Below are positions 1 through 11,365 of a DNA stretch of 64,000 nucleotides, piece after piece; the stretch's first letter is position 1, and each line of letters opens with the position of its first letter. The notes below the pieces were generated by a model, which saw only the letters and a program-made list of their open reading frames with translations, was not told the origin of the DNA and searched no databases. Origin of the DNA: Paramecium tetraurelia (Eukaryota > Ciliophora > Oligohymenophorea > Peniculida > Parameciidae); assembly GCF_000165425.1 (NCBI RefSeq), contig NW_001799619.1, forward strand, positions 624,578 through 688,577, in the 5' to 3' direction. Both the position numbers and the translations under genes were made by a program.

Positions 1-1212
1 GAAATATCTGTCTTTTCTGGTCTTAAGAAACATGGGGCAAATACAATTGATAAATTACGAAGTCCCATCTAAATTCACAATAACAATTACCAAATTCTCT
101 GATTCATAATCTGCTACATGATACAACAATTCAGCAATTCTTTTGGTAGTTTTACGATTGACTTCTGGCATATAAGCGAAAAATACTTAAAACATCTCTA
201 ATAACTTCTCTACACTGGTATTAGCTAATTTAAGAAAAGGTAAATACTTTAAGTTTCCTTAAGAATGTCATACATTTCAAATGGAAATATTGGTTTTTTT
301 AATTAGCTTAGTAGATTCTTAAATACAGTTGATACAACATCAGGATCATAATCCTCAATAACCGAATAATTTCTGACTTTAAACTATTAAATTAATCTCT
401 ATTCCTATTAAACTGATCCAGAAATCCTAAATACACCTAAAATATTGAATTAATAACAGATTATACCTTATTTTCTGAGATAATCATCATGTCTCTCATA
501 ATATTGTAAGATTACTTCTAAACACTCTGGTACTCCTGTGTTTGCTCTTGGGTACTCTGATATATCTTTACCATAAAAAGGAGCTTCTTCTTAATACCTA
601 CTATTTATCCTAGATAAAAACTCCACCTAATTTTATGTTAGATCAATATTATGAGTAATTATTTGATTTAATCTACATATTACATCTTGATACCTCAAAA
701 TCAGATGAACTTTATTAGTTAAACATGATTGCCACACTCTTGGTATCACATTAACTAATTATGTAATTTAGATTTTATCGCTTATAACAATTAATTTTTC
801 TATTCTCTAAAATTATTGTAAGGGAATATTTCTCTCAATAAACTAAAAATGATACTTGCAGAATGTACTCAGAATTTATTTTACTTCATTAATTTCTAAT
901 GGCAATGGCTATTAGTTACAAATAACCCAAGTATATGGACTAATTGTAATACATCAAATACTGAAAGGCATTGATTGTCGATAAATACTAAGTCATCATT
1001 AAACTAACTTCTTTCATGTCTTATATTTGATTTAAGATAAATATATAGATTGGCTGATCTCCGTTAAGTAACACTGGAATAATCAAAAAAAGATACCTGC
1101 TTTAAGAAATCCAGGAAGTATATAACACTTTTGCTATTGCATTTTTAATAAATTATATTCTGATTTAAATTTATATTTACATCTTATCTAATATCCTTGC
1201 TTCAAGTTCCAT
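1..1212 (-). CDS. RhoGAP-domain protein (3' end cut by window)
   Basis: A GTPase-activating protein for Rho/Rac-type small GTPases, expected at membranes or the cytoskeleton. The start is taken as the ATG at 1212-1210 (MELEARIL); an in-frame TGA lies upstream. After splicing several 22-30 nt introns the C-terminal half reads GVPECLEVILQYYE, then (Q)GVFRISGS, which carries the RhoGAP arginine finger (R of FRISG). It continues with a lysine-rich KPIFPFEMYD segment, and NLMGLRNLSIVFAP matches the family's NxMxxxNLAxVFAP motif. The N-terminal third (near 850-1150) is not a clear domain; it could be the Sec14/CRAL-TRIO-like part seen in p50RhoGAP proteins, but that is only a guess. The frame around 880-900 is not resolved. 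The C-terminus lies left of base 1. Confidence 0.85.
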
Positions 1213-1323
1213 TCTGCATTTGCTTATTTTGTAGGGTATTTGGAGATTCAAAAAATTTATAGAAATCTTGCTTTTAAATGCTATAGGAAGAATAATTTAA
1301 AAAATTCACATGCGATAAAAAGG

Positions 1324-3192
1324 ATGGACTTTATTATAATTTTTATAAAGTATTCAGGATTGAGTAAATCTAATTATTTTATTTAATGTTGATTTATACA
1401 GCTTGAATCATGATTTATTGAGAAACCTACGTTAATAAAGAAGTTATATGATTAAAAATAGTTATAATTTTCGAGATAGAATGTTTCAGCATTTGATTAT
1501 CATCATTGATTAAATAATCAGTTGCTCTCTCTTTCTAAGAAAACAGATAATTTTTTCACTGAAATATGGGATTCAAGACACAAAAATACTTATGCATTTA
1601 AGAAAAATTATTAAGATTTAAACTAATAAATTGAGGAAGTTTTTTAAATATCATAAAAATTGAAGAAGGAATTTCTTTAAAGAATTTAATGGATGATTAG
1701 ATACTAAAAAAGATTTATTGATTAATTTATCTAGATGAAATTAATAAAATAATATATCATACGAATAAATTAAGTAATTATTCAATAGAAAGGAATTTAG
1801 AACTAATTAATAAAAGAATGTGTAGTTCAGATAAATTTAGACAAATAATTAATAAGAATATTTAAAATAATACTATGTACCAATTATTTACTAGATATTT
1901 GCTATGAGTCTGAAATAATAAAATTAAACAGAATTCTCAGATCAATGTTCAGTGTTGATATATGATCATTAAGAAGGACCAAAGATTGTTGAAACATTAT
2001 TAGATGAATAATGGAGATGGGATTATGTTGACAAATTTTTGCAAATATTTAAGTGATTTATTATTATTTAAATTTGAATATAATAAAATGCTTGATTACG
2101 CGGGTATTATAAGTTTGAAAAGGGAGCAATTCCATGTGAACATCCGAAAACAAAGAAATGAAAAACAGTTCAAGGAATCAAGAAAAAATTATATTCAATT
2201 CCTGTTTTCTCAATAGACATAAATGTAGGAGATGTCCAATTCGCTCCGAGAGAAACTTGAGAAAGGAGAAAATCTTCAAGGAGAGGTCTTGTAAATGATG
2301 GTAGATAAAATTTTTGATGTGCTGTAAAAGGATAATAATCTAAATCTGTTGGATGTACATTTGTGATTTAATTTAGACAATCGATGCTGCAGTATGGATG
2401 TTGAAATCGGTTGATGAGTAGACTTACGAGGATGAGTTAAGCGATAATTTGAGGATGTTAAAAATAGTGGAGAAGATGATACTATATTCATAAGGATATG
2501 AGATTGATAATGAGCCACTCAATTCATAGATCATTATTTATGCTGCTAAAGTTAGTTTATTGTATTAAGTAGTTCCTGAAATATTGGACTTAAATGGAGG
2601 ATAAATCATTAAATCTTAAGTTTGGGGAAATGGCAGAAACAGTGTATTTCTTGTTAAGTAAATAAGAATAGATGTTTATCAAGAGAGGTGCAGATATATT
2701 GTATAACATGGCATTAATTGATAATGGCTAGATTTTAATTAAGTTACATGAGCTATTAATTTTTGGTCAGAAATTAGTGAACCAATTTGCACTATCTTAA
2801 ATACAAGTCATAATACAAAGGTATTGGGCACTTTGTGGAGAATAGTTTTATAAACATTTTTAGATTAAGATAAGAATGGATAGCAGTTATATATCAATTT
2901 TAACATGATTGAAAATCAATAACAAATTAGCTTTTTTAATTTATTGATAAATTAGGTGTTGGAATCTGAACAACAGAATCGAAAATTGTTTAAGAATTAA
3001 ATGCATTTGGTTCAGCATATACTTGATTATTATTAATCAGATAATGAATAAATCTATGAAGAGTTCAAGCAATTACTAATTACATCTCAATTTTCAGTTA
3101 AATTGAAAAATCTCTGGCTATTTCATAAATGGAATTCCATAGCAACCATAGCACATGAAATTTAGACGCATTTAGAAGAATAATAACTATGA
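1324..3192 (+). CDS. Importin-alpha-like protein (tentative)
   Basis: A multi-exon gene whose assignment is weak. A basic segment at about 2103-2180 (LKREQFHVNIRK, then QRNEKQFKESRKN) resembles an importin-beta-binding domain. It is followed by alpha-helical sequence with an ARM-like AVWMLKSV and, after a further intron, WALCGEQF, which recall the AxWALxNI motif of importin-alpha repeats. Likely introns include 2020-nt-scale GT...AG pieces such as a 22-nt one that removes a TGA near 2352. The basic segment is not clearly N-terminal: coding-like sequence continues upstream to about 1324, and the 5' exons (1324-1960) are poorly resolved, with competing frames. The stop TGA is at 3190-3192. If importin-alpha is wrong, it is an unknown helical-repeat protein. 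Confidence 0.4.
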
Positions 3193-3194
3193 AT

Positions 3195-3749
3195 TCAATA
3201 AACAGTTTTGTTTTTCGTTTTTTATTTTAACTTCATTCTAAAATTATTCCAAACCTGTTATTTTTCATCAGATTGGAGAAGTTTAATATTCTAACCGATC
3301 ACATTATAGTTCAGAATCTCTTCGTTTCTATTCTTCTATATTACTTTATAATAGTCAGTCCAAGTTAATGAGTTATTATTATTATTTTACGATTTTTGGA
3401 AAAGAGCCTTAACACAAGAGTTTCTATATTTTTAAGTGGAATTTTTTCGAGGAGAAAGACTACTCATCTAAAATGATTGTATATAGGATTTTATTTCGAT
3501 CTTAGGACAACTATCTTGATGACTAGGATTAGATGTTTCGATTGATCTTCTTCTAGTTTGAGTAGCTGTTCTGATTGGAGTTTTGATTTGCATTTTTTTG
3601 GGAGAGACTTATTTTCGATCTTACTTGAAAATATTATCGTAGTTTCCTATCCATGGTTCAACATTTAACGGATTCGAGGTCTTTTTGTTAACATTGCTCC
3701 ATTCTTCATCAATATTTAGTAATGTAAATTACGGATCATTACAAAACAT
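3195..3749 (-). CDS. Basic Asn/Ser/Lys-rich protein of unknown function
   Basis: One uninterrupted frame of 184 codons using TAA/TAG as Gln, from ATG at 3749-3747 (MFCNDPQFTLLN) to TGA at 3197-3195. The middle is rich in Arg, Ser and Thr (KTPIRTATQTRRRSIE) with a short run of asparagines. The C-terminus is charged and lysine-rich (KLKQKTKNKTVY). There is no signal peptide, no membrane segment and no domain I recognise. The gene is convergent with the importin-like gene; the two stop codons are separated by only two bases inside the palindrome TGAATTCA. The basic, Ser/Thr-rich composition would fit a nuclear or cytoskeletal phosphoprotein, but this is inference. Confidence 0.7.
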
Positions 3750-3766
3750 TAATTAATAATAATCAC

Positions 3767-4960
3767 ATGGAAATAAAGGTCCTGTAGAAAGACTATTCAA
3801 AATAATGTTACAAATAATTCACACAATTTAACATCTCCATAATCAGGAGGTTTTAAAATCTCTAAATCCCTCTAAAGTAACTTTATGAACCTGAACCAAG
3901 AGCATATATTCGAAATCTATCAGTATGAAATCTGCAATTAGATTATTTAACCAAATTCAAAAAAGCTTAAGAACAAGACAAACCCCCTCTTGATATTGGA
4001 CTGATTAGAAAAAATCTCCAGCATTTACTTTCTAATATAAATTCGAAAATACAGGAAATGATGTTCTAAAAACTCCAGGGCCTTTTCATTAAGATTTTAA
4101 GGAAATTCATTCTTTTTAATCTACTAATAAAGTTTTTACAACAAGCGACCGTTTTTATATTGAATTTTCTAATAGACCAGGACTTGGTTCTTATAATTTA
4201 GAAACTCTTAAAACAAAAAATAGTATTAAGTAAGTGTCTCATAGAGGACTATTGATAGAGCTAATCCGACTTTTGGACCTGGAGCTTTTCTGGCAATTAT
4301 AATAAATAAGTAAGGGGTTCAGTTGAAAGAAATTATAAGTTCAGAGTGAAAAATAGTTTGTCCCTAGACCCAGCACATATCAATTAAAATCCATTTGCTG
4401 AGTAACTAAGTATTATTTATTTTTGATGAATTTAGGATTGAGATCTCTAATAGAGGTCGAATGCATTGTTAATAGGATCCTTCTCCTTTAAATTATAATA
4501 TTTCTCAATATAAACCTCTATCAAAATATTGAAGCCTCGTAATTGATGAAAAGGAAAAAATGCAAGAGTGAAAATACAACGAAAGCAGGATCTTATATTT
4601 GGGAGTGAGTCTTACTAAACTAGGATCAATAATTGGCAAGTTTTCAAAAGAATAAATTGTAACTCATGATTCTTTACCTGTAGTTTAGATATTGATTTTA
4701 GGGTCCAGAAAATACAACTTAAATGATACTAACTGAAGAGGACCCAGTTATCATATTGCAGGCAAGTATGGAGAAACATTAAGAGCAACCAAAATTAAGG
4801 CCAGAAAGATATCAGATCAATAAAGATATTACACTTGAACCAAAATTTACATTTTCTAAAAAAGAAAAGACGGGTTCTTTAGAACAATCATAACTATAAT
4901 ATTATGAAATTGAATCTAGCCTAGGATTTATGCCAAAGTATTTATAATATAATTGTATAT
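3767..4960 (+). CDS. SHIPPO/ODF3-type repeat protein (axonemal)
   Basis: The protein contains several copies of the Pro-Gly-rich SHIPPO (sperm-tail PG-rich, STPGR) repeat found in microtubule-associated proteins of cilia. Visible copies are KTPGPFHQDF (about 4068-4100), NRPGLGSYNLETL (about 4173-4210), DPSPLNYNISQYK (about 4478-4515), GPSYHIAGKYG (about 4740-4772) and RPERYQINKD (about 4798-4828). Repeats change frame relative to one another, so short introns separate them; one clear 34-nt intron starts near 4403. The ATG at 3767 is a plausible but unproven start. No TGA follows the last repeat in its frame before the next gene's ATG at 5002, so the 3' end is approximate. A role in the axoneme or cortical microtubules is inferred from the family. 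Confidence 0.7.
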
Positions 4961-5001
4961 GTTTTTAATACTATGTATAAAACGGATCATTAATAAAATA
5001 A

Positions 5002-5795
5002 ATGAGAATTGCTATATTGGCTCTTGTAGTTATTTGTGCATTATGTGGTCACAACATGAGACATAAGAAGAGGTATGTCTTATTAAATAGACAAGCACTG
5101 TAGGAGAAGTTCATGATTTAAGCAATAATGTTGGAGTAATCAGTTAATCAGAAGTCTAAGTATCACCACCTCTTACAAAATAATAATTTTAAATTAATAA
5201 GGCTGCTAAATAAACCACTCAAGCAATTGAATAAGCACTTAAGCATTCAACAGAAACAACTTTACTCGAAGTTGAACAATCTTTTAATGATGATGTGATC
5301 GATAATATTCCTTAATTTGAAGAAACCATAGATTAAATGTCAAGTGTAAAACCAGAAGATGTCTATTCAAATGATGGCAATTCACCAGATATGGGTAAGA
5401 CTGCTGAAAATTTCAATGGATCAGAGGCTCCAATGGCATCTGAAGATAATTAAACTACTCCTTAAGAAGAGTATTATGCTACCGAAACTCTTATCACTAA
5501 TGAAGATGTCTCATTAATTCAATTAGGAGAAATCGATGCGCTGGCAGATATTGATACAAGCATGCCCTTGTTTGATGAAGACTTCAAAATTGATGAACAA
5601 GCTCTTCAAGAAACCCCATTGAATGTTGGAGTTGATGATATCCCTGAGGTTCAAGTTGACTCTGCTTAAAATGAGGAAATATCAGCTGATTTGGAAAGAT
5701 AAACGAATGAAATGACTGAGGCCTTAATGAATGATTAAGATATTATGATAAATGAAGTTTAGCTCATTTAAGTTGCTGATAGAGGATTCTATTGA
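5002..5795 (+). CDS. Secreted or lumenal acidic protein
   Basis: ATG at 5002 opens a classic signal peptide (MRIAILALVVICALCG) followed by a basic stretch. A 23-nt intron at 5073-5095 then joins to a long single frame ending at TGA 5793-5795. The mature part is strongly acidic and rich in Glu, Asp, Gln and Ser (for example DADLERQTNEM and DIDTSMPLFDEDF patterns), with no cysteine-rich module, no membrane anchor and no recognised domain. Paramecium stores many acidic proteins in secretory granules, so a granule or extracellular role is possible. It is not an obvious trichocyst matrix protein. The intron placement is well supported because the alternative frames hit TGA quickly. Confidence 0.8.
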
Positions 5796-5833
5796 TTAAT
5801 ATATTCAATAATATAAAGATATATCTTTAAAAA

Positions 5834-6650
5834 ATGATTAATAATTATAATTCAAGTGATCATAAGTTGTATCAATATATTTTAAAGATGAAAAGATTTT
5901 GAATGGAATATTTTCTAACTTACCGCTTTTTATGATATTAAATCTGACCTTAAATAGATTAGTAAGGGGGGAATCAGGATCGAGTGTAATGATACACTCT
6001 TTACTTGCAGAATTGCTTTGTATGAATGATAGAAATTTTTAGTTCATTTACTTCATCAATTGTTATATTTTGCATACGATGAAAATTTCATGAATATGGA
6101 AATATATGGCCACTTAATTTGTACATTGTTTATTGCCATGGGGAATATTTTTTATGTAAAGATAGAGAGAGATTTTCGATATTAGGAAAGAGTATCTGAA
6201 ATCAAAATCACGAATCACTCAATCTACAATTGCTATCCCTATTACTATCTTAAGATTTTGCTTAGTAGTTTATGAAATACAAATGATAATCCAAATTGGA
6301 TACTATATTCTATGAAAGTACTTAATAGTGTACTATTAACAATTTAATTAATTTATGCGATTAAAAGATCTCAAACCACATCATACTAACGTTTTCCATT
6401 AATCCAAAAACTTTACATAGATTTAGTTTGTACTTTAGGACTAGATAAATCTTTTGCCACATCAAGTGGTTTTAGAAGAATAAAAAAGGATTTAAATGAT
6501 CACAAAGTTAATCAATTAATTATAAATCATAAATATTCTTAAATTGATTAGAGATGGGATTAGACTCTCATTCCTTTTAGCAGAGAATCTTCGATTTCAG
6601 GATCAGTGTAGTTGGTGCTTCTTAGATTTTGGAGTGACGTTAAATCTTGA
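5834..6650 (+). CDS. Multi-pass membrane protein, interrupted by an in-frame TGA
   Basis: ATG at 5834 (MINNYN), a 32-nt intron near 5855 and a 23-nt intron starting near 6018 give a hydrophobic protein. Membrane stretches include LPLFMILNLTLN, VMIHSLLAELL and HLICTLFIAMGNIF. The frame then meets TGA at 6273-6275 (after LKILLSSL). The same frame stays open for another 124 codons with coding-like content, including a further hydrophobic helix (WILYSMKVLNSVLLTIQLIYA), until TGA at 6648-6650. No normal-length intron can remove the first TGA. Either this is a disrupted gene, or the part after 6310 (MKVLNSVLL) is a separate small gene. The family is not recognised. Confidence 0.55.
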
Positions 6651-9006
6651 TCAGATATTTGTAACTTCTTTTTTATCTAAATACATAATTGAATAAATAT
6701 TTACTTTGTTATATTCACTCACTTTATCTAAGAAAAGATCTAAATCAGAAAGATTAGGGAATAACTCTTTTCCATTTTCAGTTTTATTCTTTACTATTTC
6801 ATTCAAAGAATTAATCATTTTCTCTTTGACTTTTAAGATCAATTAAGCTTTATTCAAACAAATTTAATCCTTCTTAGATTTAGCTATTAATTCGAAAAAT
6901 TAAGCATTTTTTACAATCTTCACTGTGCTTTTTCTACTCTTCTCCTTCTTAACAGCATAATCTAAAATCTCCATTTTTACATCTTCATAATCATTAAGAA
7001 TCCTAAGAAATGCTTCTTTGCTAATTTTCCAGACTTCTGCTTATGATTCAGCAATTGCAGATTCTCCTCTTGCTCTTGATACTAAAATATCCACTTCTCC
7101 AAAATAAGATCCTTCAACATGAATTAAAGTTCTGATTTTTCCATTTTAATCCTCACATTTTGTAGCCAATCTACCTTCTATTACAAAGTAAACAAAATCA
7201 GCAGGTTCTCCTCTAAAAAAGATGGCATCACCCTTATTTAAAAATACTGGGATCATTGATCGAAACAATCTCCTTAAGAACCCTCTAGGTTTATTTTAGA
7301 GGAATCTAATTTTTTCTATAATATCCTTAAATATGAATTCACAAACTAATCCTTAAACTAAGGGTGGCAATTCTTGTATGATGTCTTCTTCATTATAAAA
7401 TTCTAACATTTGATTAGAGTGGGAGAAGATGGAGTTTTAAATTGACATCAATAACCTCTCATGTGTTTCTTTGGGTAGTTGATAAGTGTGAGCTAATTCA
7501 TTAAAAAAGATTTCTCTTTCCTTAATCATAGTTAATTTTTAGGAGAGCTTAGCAAAGGTAAATGTCAATGTACCCATGACATAAGCAAAAAAGGCTACTC
7601 CCAAAAATTGAAAGATTATTCCCACCACATACTCCATATTGTTTACAGGTAGAATATTGCCATATCCAACAGTAACCAAAATAGTCAATACAAAGTAAAC
7701 ACTGGCTATATATTATTCAACAGCTGATGTGCCATCTGGAATATAAACTACAATCCAATTGCTATTTGGATCAGGACTTATGGTTCCGATGAAATACCAA
7801 AAGCATCCAGCCAAATGGATAACAACGAATGTCAAAATTATAAATTTTAAGATTAGACTGTATTCTTTATTAAGTTTTAAAAAGAAAAACAACTTCTGTA
7901 TGGTTTGATGTTTTATAAGATTGCCTACTCTCAAAACTCCAACTAATTTATATATTCTGGGCAATCTCGCCAGTCTTAGAAGTCCATTAACACTTGAGGC
8001 TCCTGGAAGCACAGAAGGATCAAGTATTAGGTATAAAGGGAAGGTTGAAACAAGATCAATCCAGAACCACCCTTTCATGTAATTGATGGCAATTTTTTTG
8101 AATTCGACTATCACAATACCTCTTTCATCTTCATAGGCTGTGAAAAATGTGAAAACCATATCTAAGAAAAATATACAATCTATCGATAAATCTAATCCCA
8201 GTAATTCTTGAGTGTTAGTTTCAAAAGCCAAACGAACTGGTAAGATTAAAACTCTAATTTGGTTAGTAAATGAATTACACATAGATTAGTAGAAGAATCA
8301 TAACTCCACTCCAAGTGGATTTAAACCTTCCATATGGATTTATGATACAATTAGGTAAAATTCTTTCAATAGCATTAGCCTCTTGAGTTAATTTACTCAG
8401 TTTTTCATCTAATTCAATGTTTCTTGGAGCCTATTCCTTGTCCATAGATTTATTTGGGCTGAAGATATCGAATTCAGAGCCACTGTCTAATTTTCACAAT
8501 GACACAGTTACCCTCTTAATTTTGAAGTGTTGGCTGTTTTTGACTTTGTTGATTAGGAGACCTACTTTATGCTCTATTTGGAGAAGGAGTTTTGACAAAC
8601 TCTGCCATTGGTTCAGCCATAGGTTCTTCCTAACTTTATTGGTTCTCCTAGACTTAATCCATTTAATCGGAAGTGTTTAACTATCTTCTGTCACTCAGTC
8701 TAGGTAGGCGAAGTTATTTAATGTTTTTTTTTCTCGTAGTTGATTCACTCTAATCAGATTCTTCTTCCTCTCTAATACTATTGTTTTTAAATCGATCTTA
8801 AAGTAAGGATTCAAATTACTTGACTATTCTTCCTCTTTGGCTGCTTCCAATTCTTCTTGATCTGCTATCTCATTGAAATCAACTAGTTGCAGATTTTAAA
8901 AATTTAATTTGTTCTTTCTCCTCATCGGTGTTTCGTCTTCATCACTCTCGGATACTTGTTTTTTGATATCTTTTTTGTTTCTCTGAAAAAGAGATGCCGG
9001 AATCAT
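6651..9006 (-). CDS. Cyclic-nucleotide-binding-domain K+ channel (EAG/CNG type)
   Basis: A voltage-gated-type potassium channel subunit of the plasma or ciliary membrane. It starts at 9006 (MIPASLFQ) with a long hydrophilic Ser/Gln/Glu-rich N-terminus. The Paramecium-typical NPYGRFKSTWSG precedes S1 near 8300. S4 carries spaced arginines (LLRLARLPRIYKLV, about 7940-7985). The pore helix ends in LVTVGYGN (about 7655-7679), the K+ selectivity filter. A long C-linker is followed by a cyclic-nucleotide-binding fold with FFRGEPADFVYFVIEG and SYFGEVDIL (about 7100-7240). At least three introns (25, 25 and 23 nt) lie in the N-terminal half. The gene ends at TGA 6653-6651, directly abutting the stop of the convergent neighbour. 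Such channels set membrane potential and swimming behaviour in Paramecium. Confidence 0.93.
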
Positions 9007-9059
9007 TAAAATATTATATTTAAAACTTATTATTTAATTTCATTGCGAATTCAATTGTA

Positions 9060-9900
9060 ATGACCATTTAAAGTGTTTCAGAAATCTCAATTCCTGGTGA
9101 CATCTACAAAGCTACATCTGACACTTTACTCAGCAAAATATATTAAAAATATAAATAAACTTTTTAGAAATATTAAATGATCCATTCAGATGAAAGCAGC
9201 GGTGATCACTTCTCTCCAAACTCTTAGTATGAACCTTGACTATTTTAGACATATTAATAATCCCAATTCGGGCCTCAAGGATAATGGAAAGAAATATGCA
9301 GTAATCGATCATTAGATCAGAGTTTAATTACTTAAACGCATTCTCTCTAAGGAAGCAACAATTAAAGAGGCTGCCAAAGAGTTTGGAGTCAATTTCAGTA
9401 CAGCAAAGGCCATCTTGTAAACCTATAGAAAAGAAGGAAGAATTGGAAAAAAGAAAACCAGAGACAGGAACAAAAAAAAGAAAGATGATTCAGATTATCA
9501 CTTCACCTATACGAGAAAAGTGTAATCCATGTATGATTTGGAAAGAGAAGCTCCCTAACATAGAAGAACATTTTCACCTGACTTGAGGGTTTATTTATTC
9601 AAAATAACTATTTTAGCCTGCAGATAGAAGTATTAATTAGCATCCATTGATTGTTTAATAACAATTAAACTTTTTAAACTCTCAAAGTCAAGTAGGTTCC
9701 ACTCCTAATTTGGATGAGCCGAATGCTTAAATGGCTTTAGCAATCTGTCAAAGAGAGTTAGCCCAGTAAAAAATGATTAATATGCAATTATTAATGATGC
9801 TTCAAGTACACATTTCTATTGTATACTCTAGACTTATCAAACTCAAGGTTAGCAACTTTAGATAGATTAAGTCAAAGTTGAGTCAGATAAACAAAATTGA
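9060..9900 (+). CDS. Helix-turn-helix DNA-binding protein
   Basis: Four exons are joined by introns at 9227-9248, 9589-9616 and 9806-9831. The central region (about 9320-9450) reads LLKRILSKEATIKEAAKEFG, then VNFSTAKAILQTYRKEG. It has the shape of a helix-turn-helix with a recognition helix after the Gly-Val turn, like psq/transposase-derived or homeodomain-like HTH folds. A strongly basic patch follows (RIGKKKTRDRNKKKK). The C-terminal half is Gln-rich (IVQQQLNFLNSQSQ, QTQGQQLQ), as in many transcription factors. The start ATG is at 9060-9062 and the stop at 9898-9900. A role in transcription or chromatin is inferred. Descent from a domesticated transposase HTH is possible but cannot be shown here. 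Confidence 0.72.
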
Positions 9901-10029
9901 AACTTAATTTTGTATTTATTCTTAAATCATTCATTTCTCATATTCAAATATGTTTACCATCTAATCAAATGATTTTTAAATGCATCCTATGTAAATTTTT
10001 TAATTTAATTAAACAACTATATATTTAAA

Positions 10030-10800
10030 ATGGAATTATCCGAAAACTCCTAATCGATTTCAGGATGGCTCTAAAATTATGATGATCAAATGGTTCATCA
10101 AACACGTAAACCCATTAATTGTACATCTCATTCTTAAATCTCTAGAATTAACTATTAATTAAAAACAATTGTCAATGAGAAGTATAAGCATGTGTTAACA
10201 CCAATAGGACTAAGAACAATATAAATCAAGTAATAAATATAATATTTTTTGATCTATTTCTAAAAATTAGAAATTCAAACTAGTAAATTGTGAATAACAA
10301 CAATAAAATATCGGAGTTGAAGAGGATAATGGAATTTTTATCAGTAAATGAATAATCTAAATATGATGCTCATCAACGATACCAACGATAACCCGATTAT
10401 TAGGAAGATAATTAAGCTGCTATCTAACTACATTAAGCATAATTTAAGATTAAATTAAAGTAAAGATTTTAAGTAATAGAGTTCCTCCAAAAAATAAATG
10501 TTGTAACCTTTATATGAAATTCATCAAATAAATGCTTAAACCGAAAGATAATTAAATTGTCGATCCAATAATCTAAGTCAAAAAGGAACTCACCTAAAAA
10601 CTGATAATCACTAAGACATTTTAAAATCTACTTCTATTCAAAGATTATTGAGTAAAAGGGATGTCAAACCAAGAATAACAAAGTAGTTGAATGAGATGTA
10701 GAGCAAATAAAAGGAACTTGAACTCCTTTAATTGATGATAAAGAAACATAGAGAAAATGTTTAATAATATTTTCCAAAGAAGAATAGATACTTAAGATGA
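10030..10800 (+). CDS. Gln/Lys-rich protein of unknown function
   Basis: ATG at 10030 (MELSENSQSISGW) opens a hydrophilic protein. The C-terminal frame from about 10470 to TGA 10798-10800 is clear and helical, with LSKRDVKPRITKQLNEMQ and KELELLQLMIKKHREN suggesting a coiled coil. The middle (10210-10470) contains at least two introns that I could not place with confidence, because the reading frame shifts near 10240 and 10465. No membrane segment, signal peptide or known domain is visible. The gene is reasonably well supported by codon content but its exact structure is not. Confidence 0.55.
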
Positions 10801-11365
10801 TTAAATTATTTTGTTTCTAATGAGTAAAGCATTTAGGATTAATAAAATTTTATAAACAAATAATTTCACTTGCATATATTATTTAATTTCTTAATAATAG
10901 TCAATAAATTCTACTTTTATTTTTATATGAAATATGAACTTAATTTAGTAATAGATTTAATAGATATATTGTATATGGATAAAAAACCTTAGTAACTCAT
11001 TCAAAACTGAGAACACTATTATTGATTATAAGATCAATACAAAGAACTCTAAACATAAGAGTTGACTGAAATGATATGACATAACCTTAATATTGATTAA
11101 AAATGAGGATAATAATTAGTCCAGAAATGTTTCTTCTTGTGGCACGAACTCTAAGTTTAATATTTCTGGCTACTTGATTTCAATAATAATGCACTCTAGT
11201 TGATTAGAATCGAATTTGATTAATTGAATCTATAGAATTTGATTACAACAGTTTATAATAATGTTAATACTATTACTACAAATAATCTCAGCTTTGGGGA
11301 AAAAAGACGCATTTTAAGCATCATGGGAAATTGATAATGTTGCTATTTATGTATATTGATATAAA
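10801..11365. other. 565-nt stretch without a firm gene
   Basis: AT-rich sequence between the Gln-rich gene and the uniporter. On the minus strand a TGA-free frame from 11321 to 11034 would encode about 95 residues beginning MLKMRLFSPKLRLFVVIVL, a possible membrane anchor. It has no intron evidence and no recognised motif. It may be a small gene or chance, since only one stop codon exists in this code. Confidence 0.3.

Noticed and set aside
2100-2180. Firm call of importin-alpha for the 1.3-3.2 kb gene
   Set aside because: The basic segment fits an IBB domain, but coding-like sequence precedes it and the ARM repeats are weak, so it was kept only as tentative.
6273-6275. TGA as selenocysteine or cysteine codon
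   Set aside because: TGA acts as the stop in every other gene here, the context is a hydrophobic loop without a redox motif, and no SECIS-like hairpin was recognised. Nonsense mutation or gene split is simpler.
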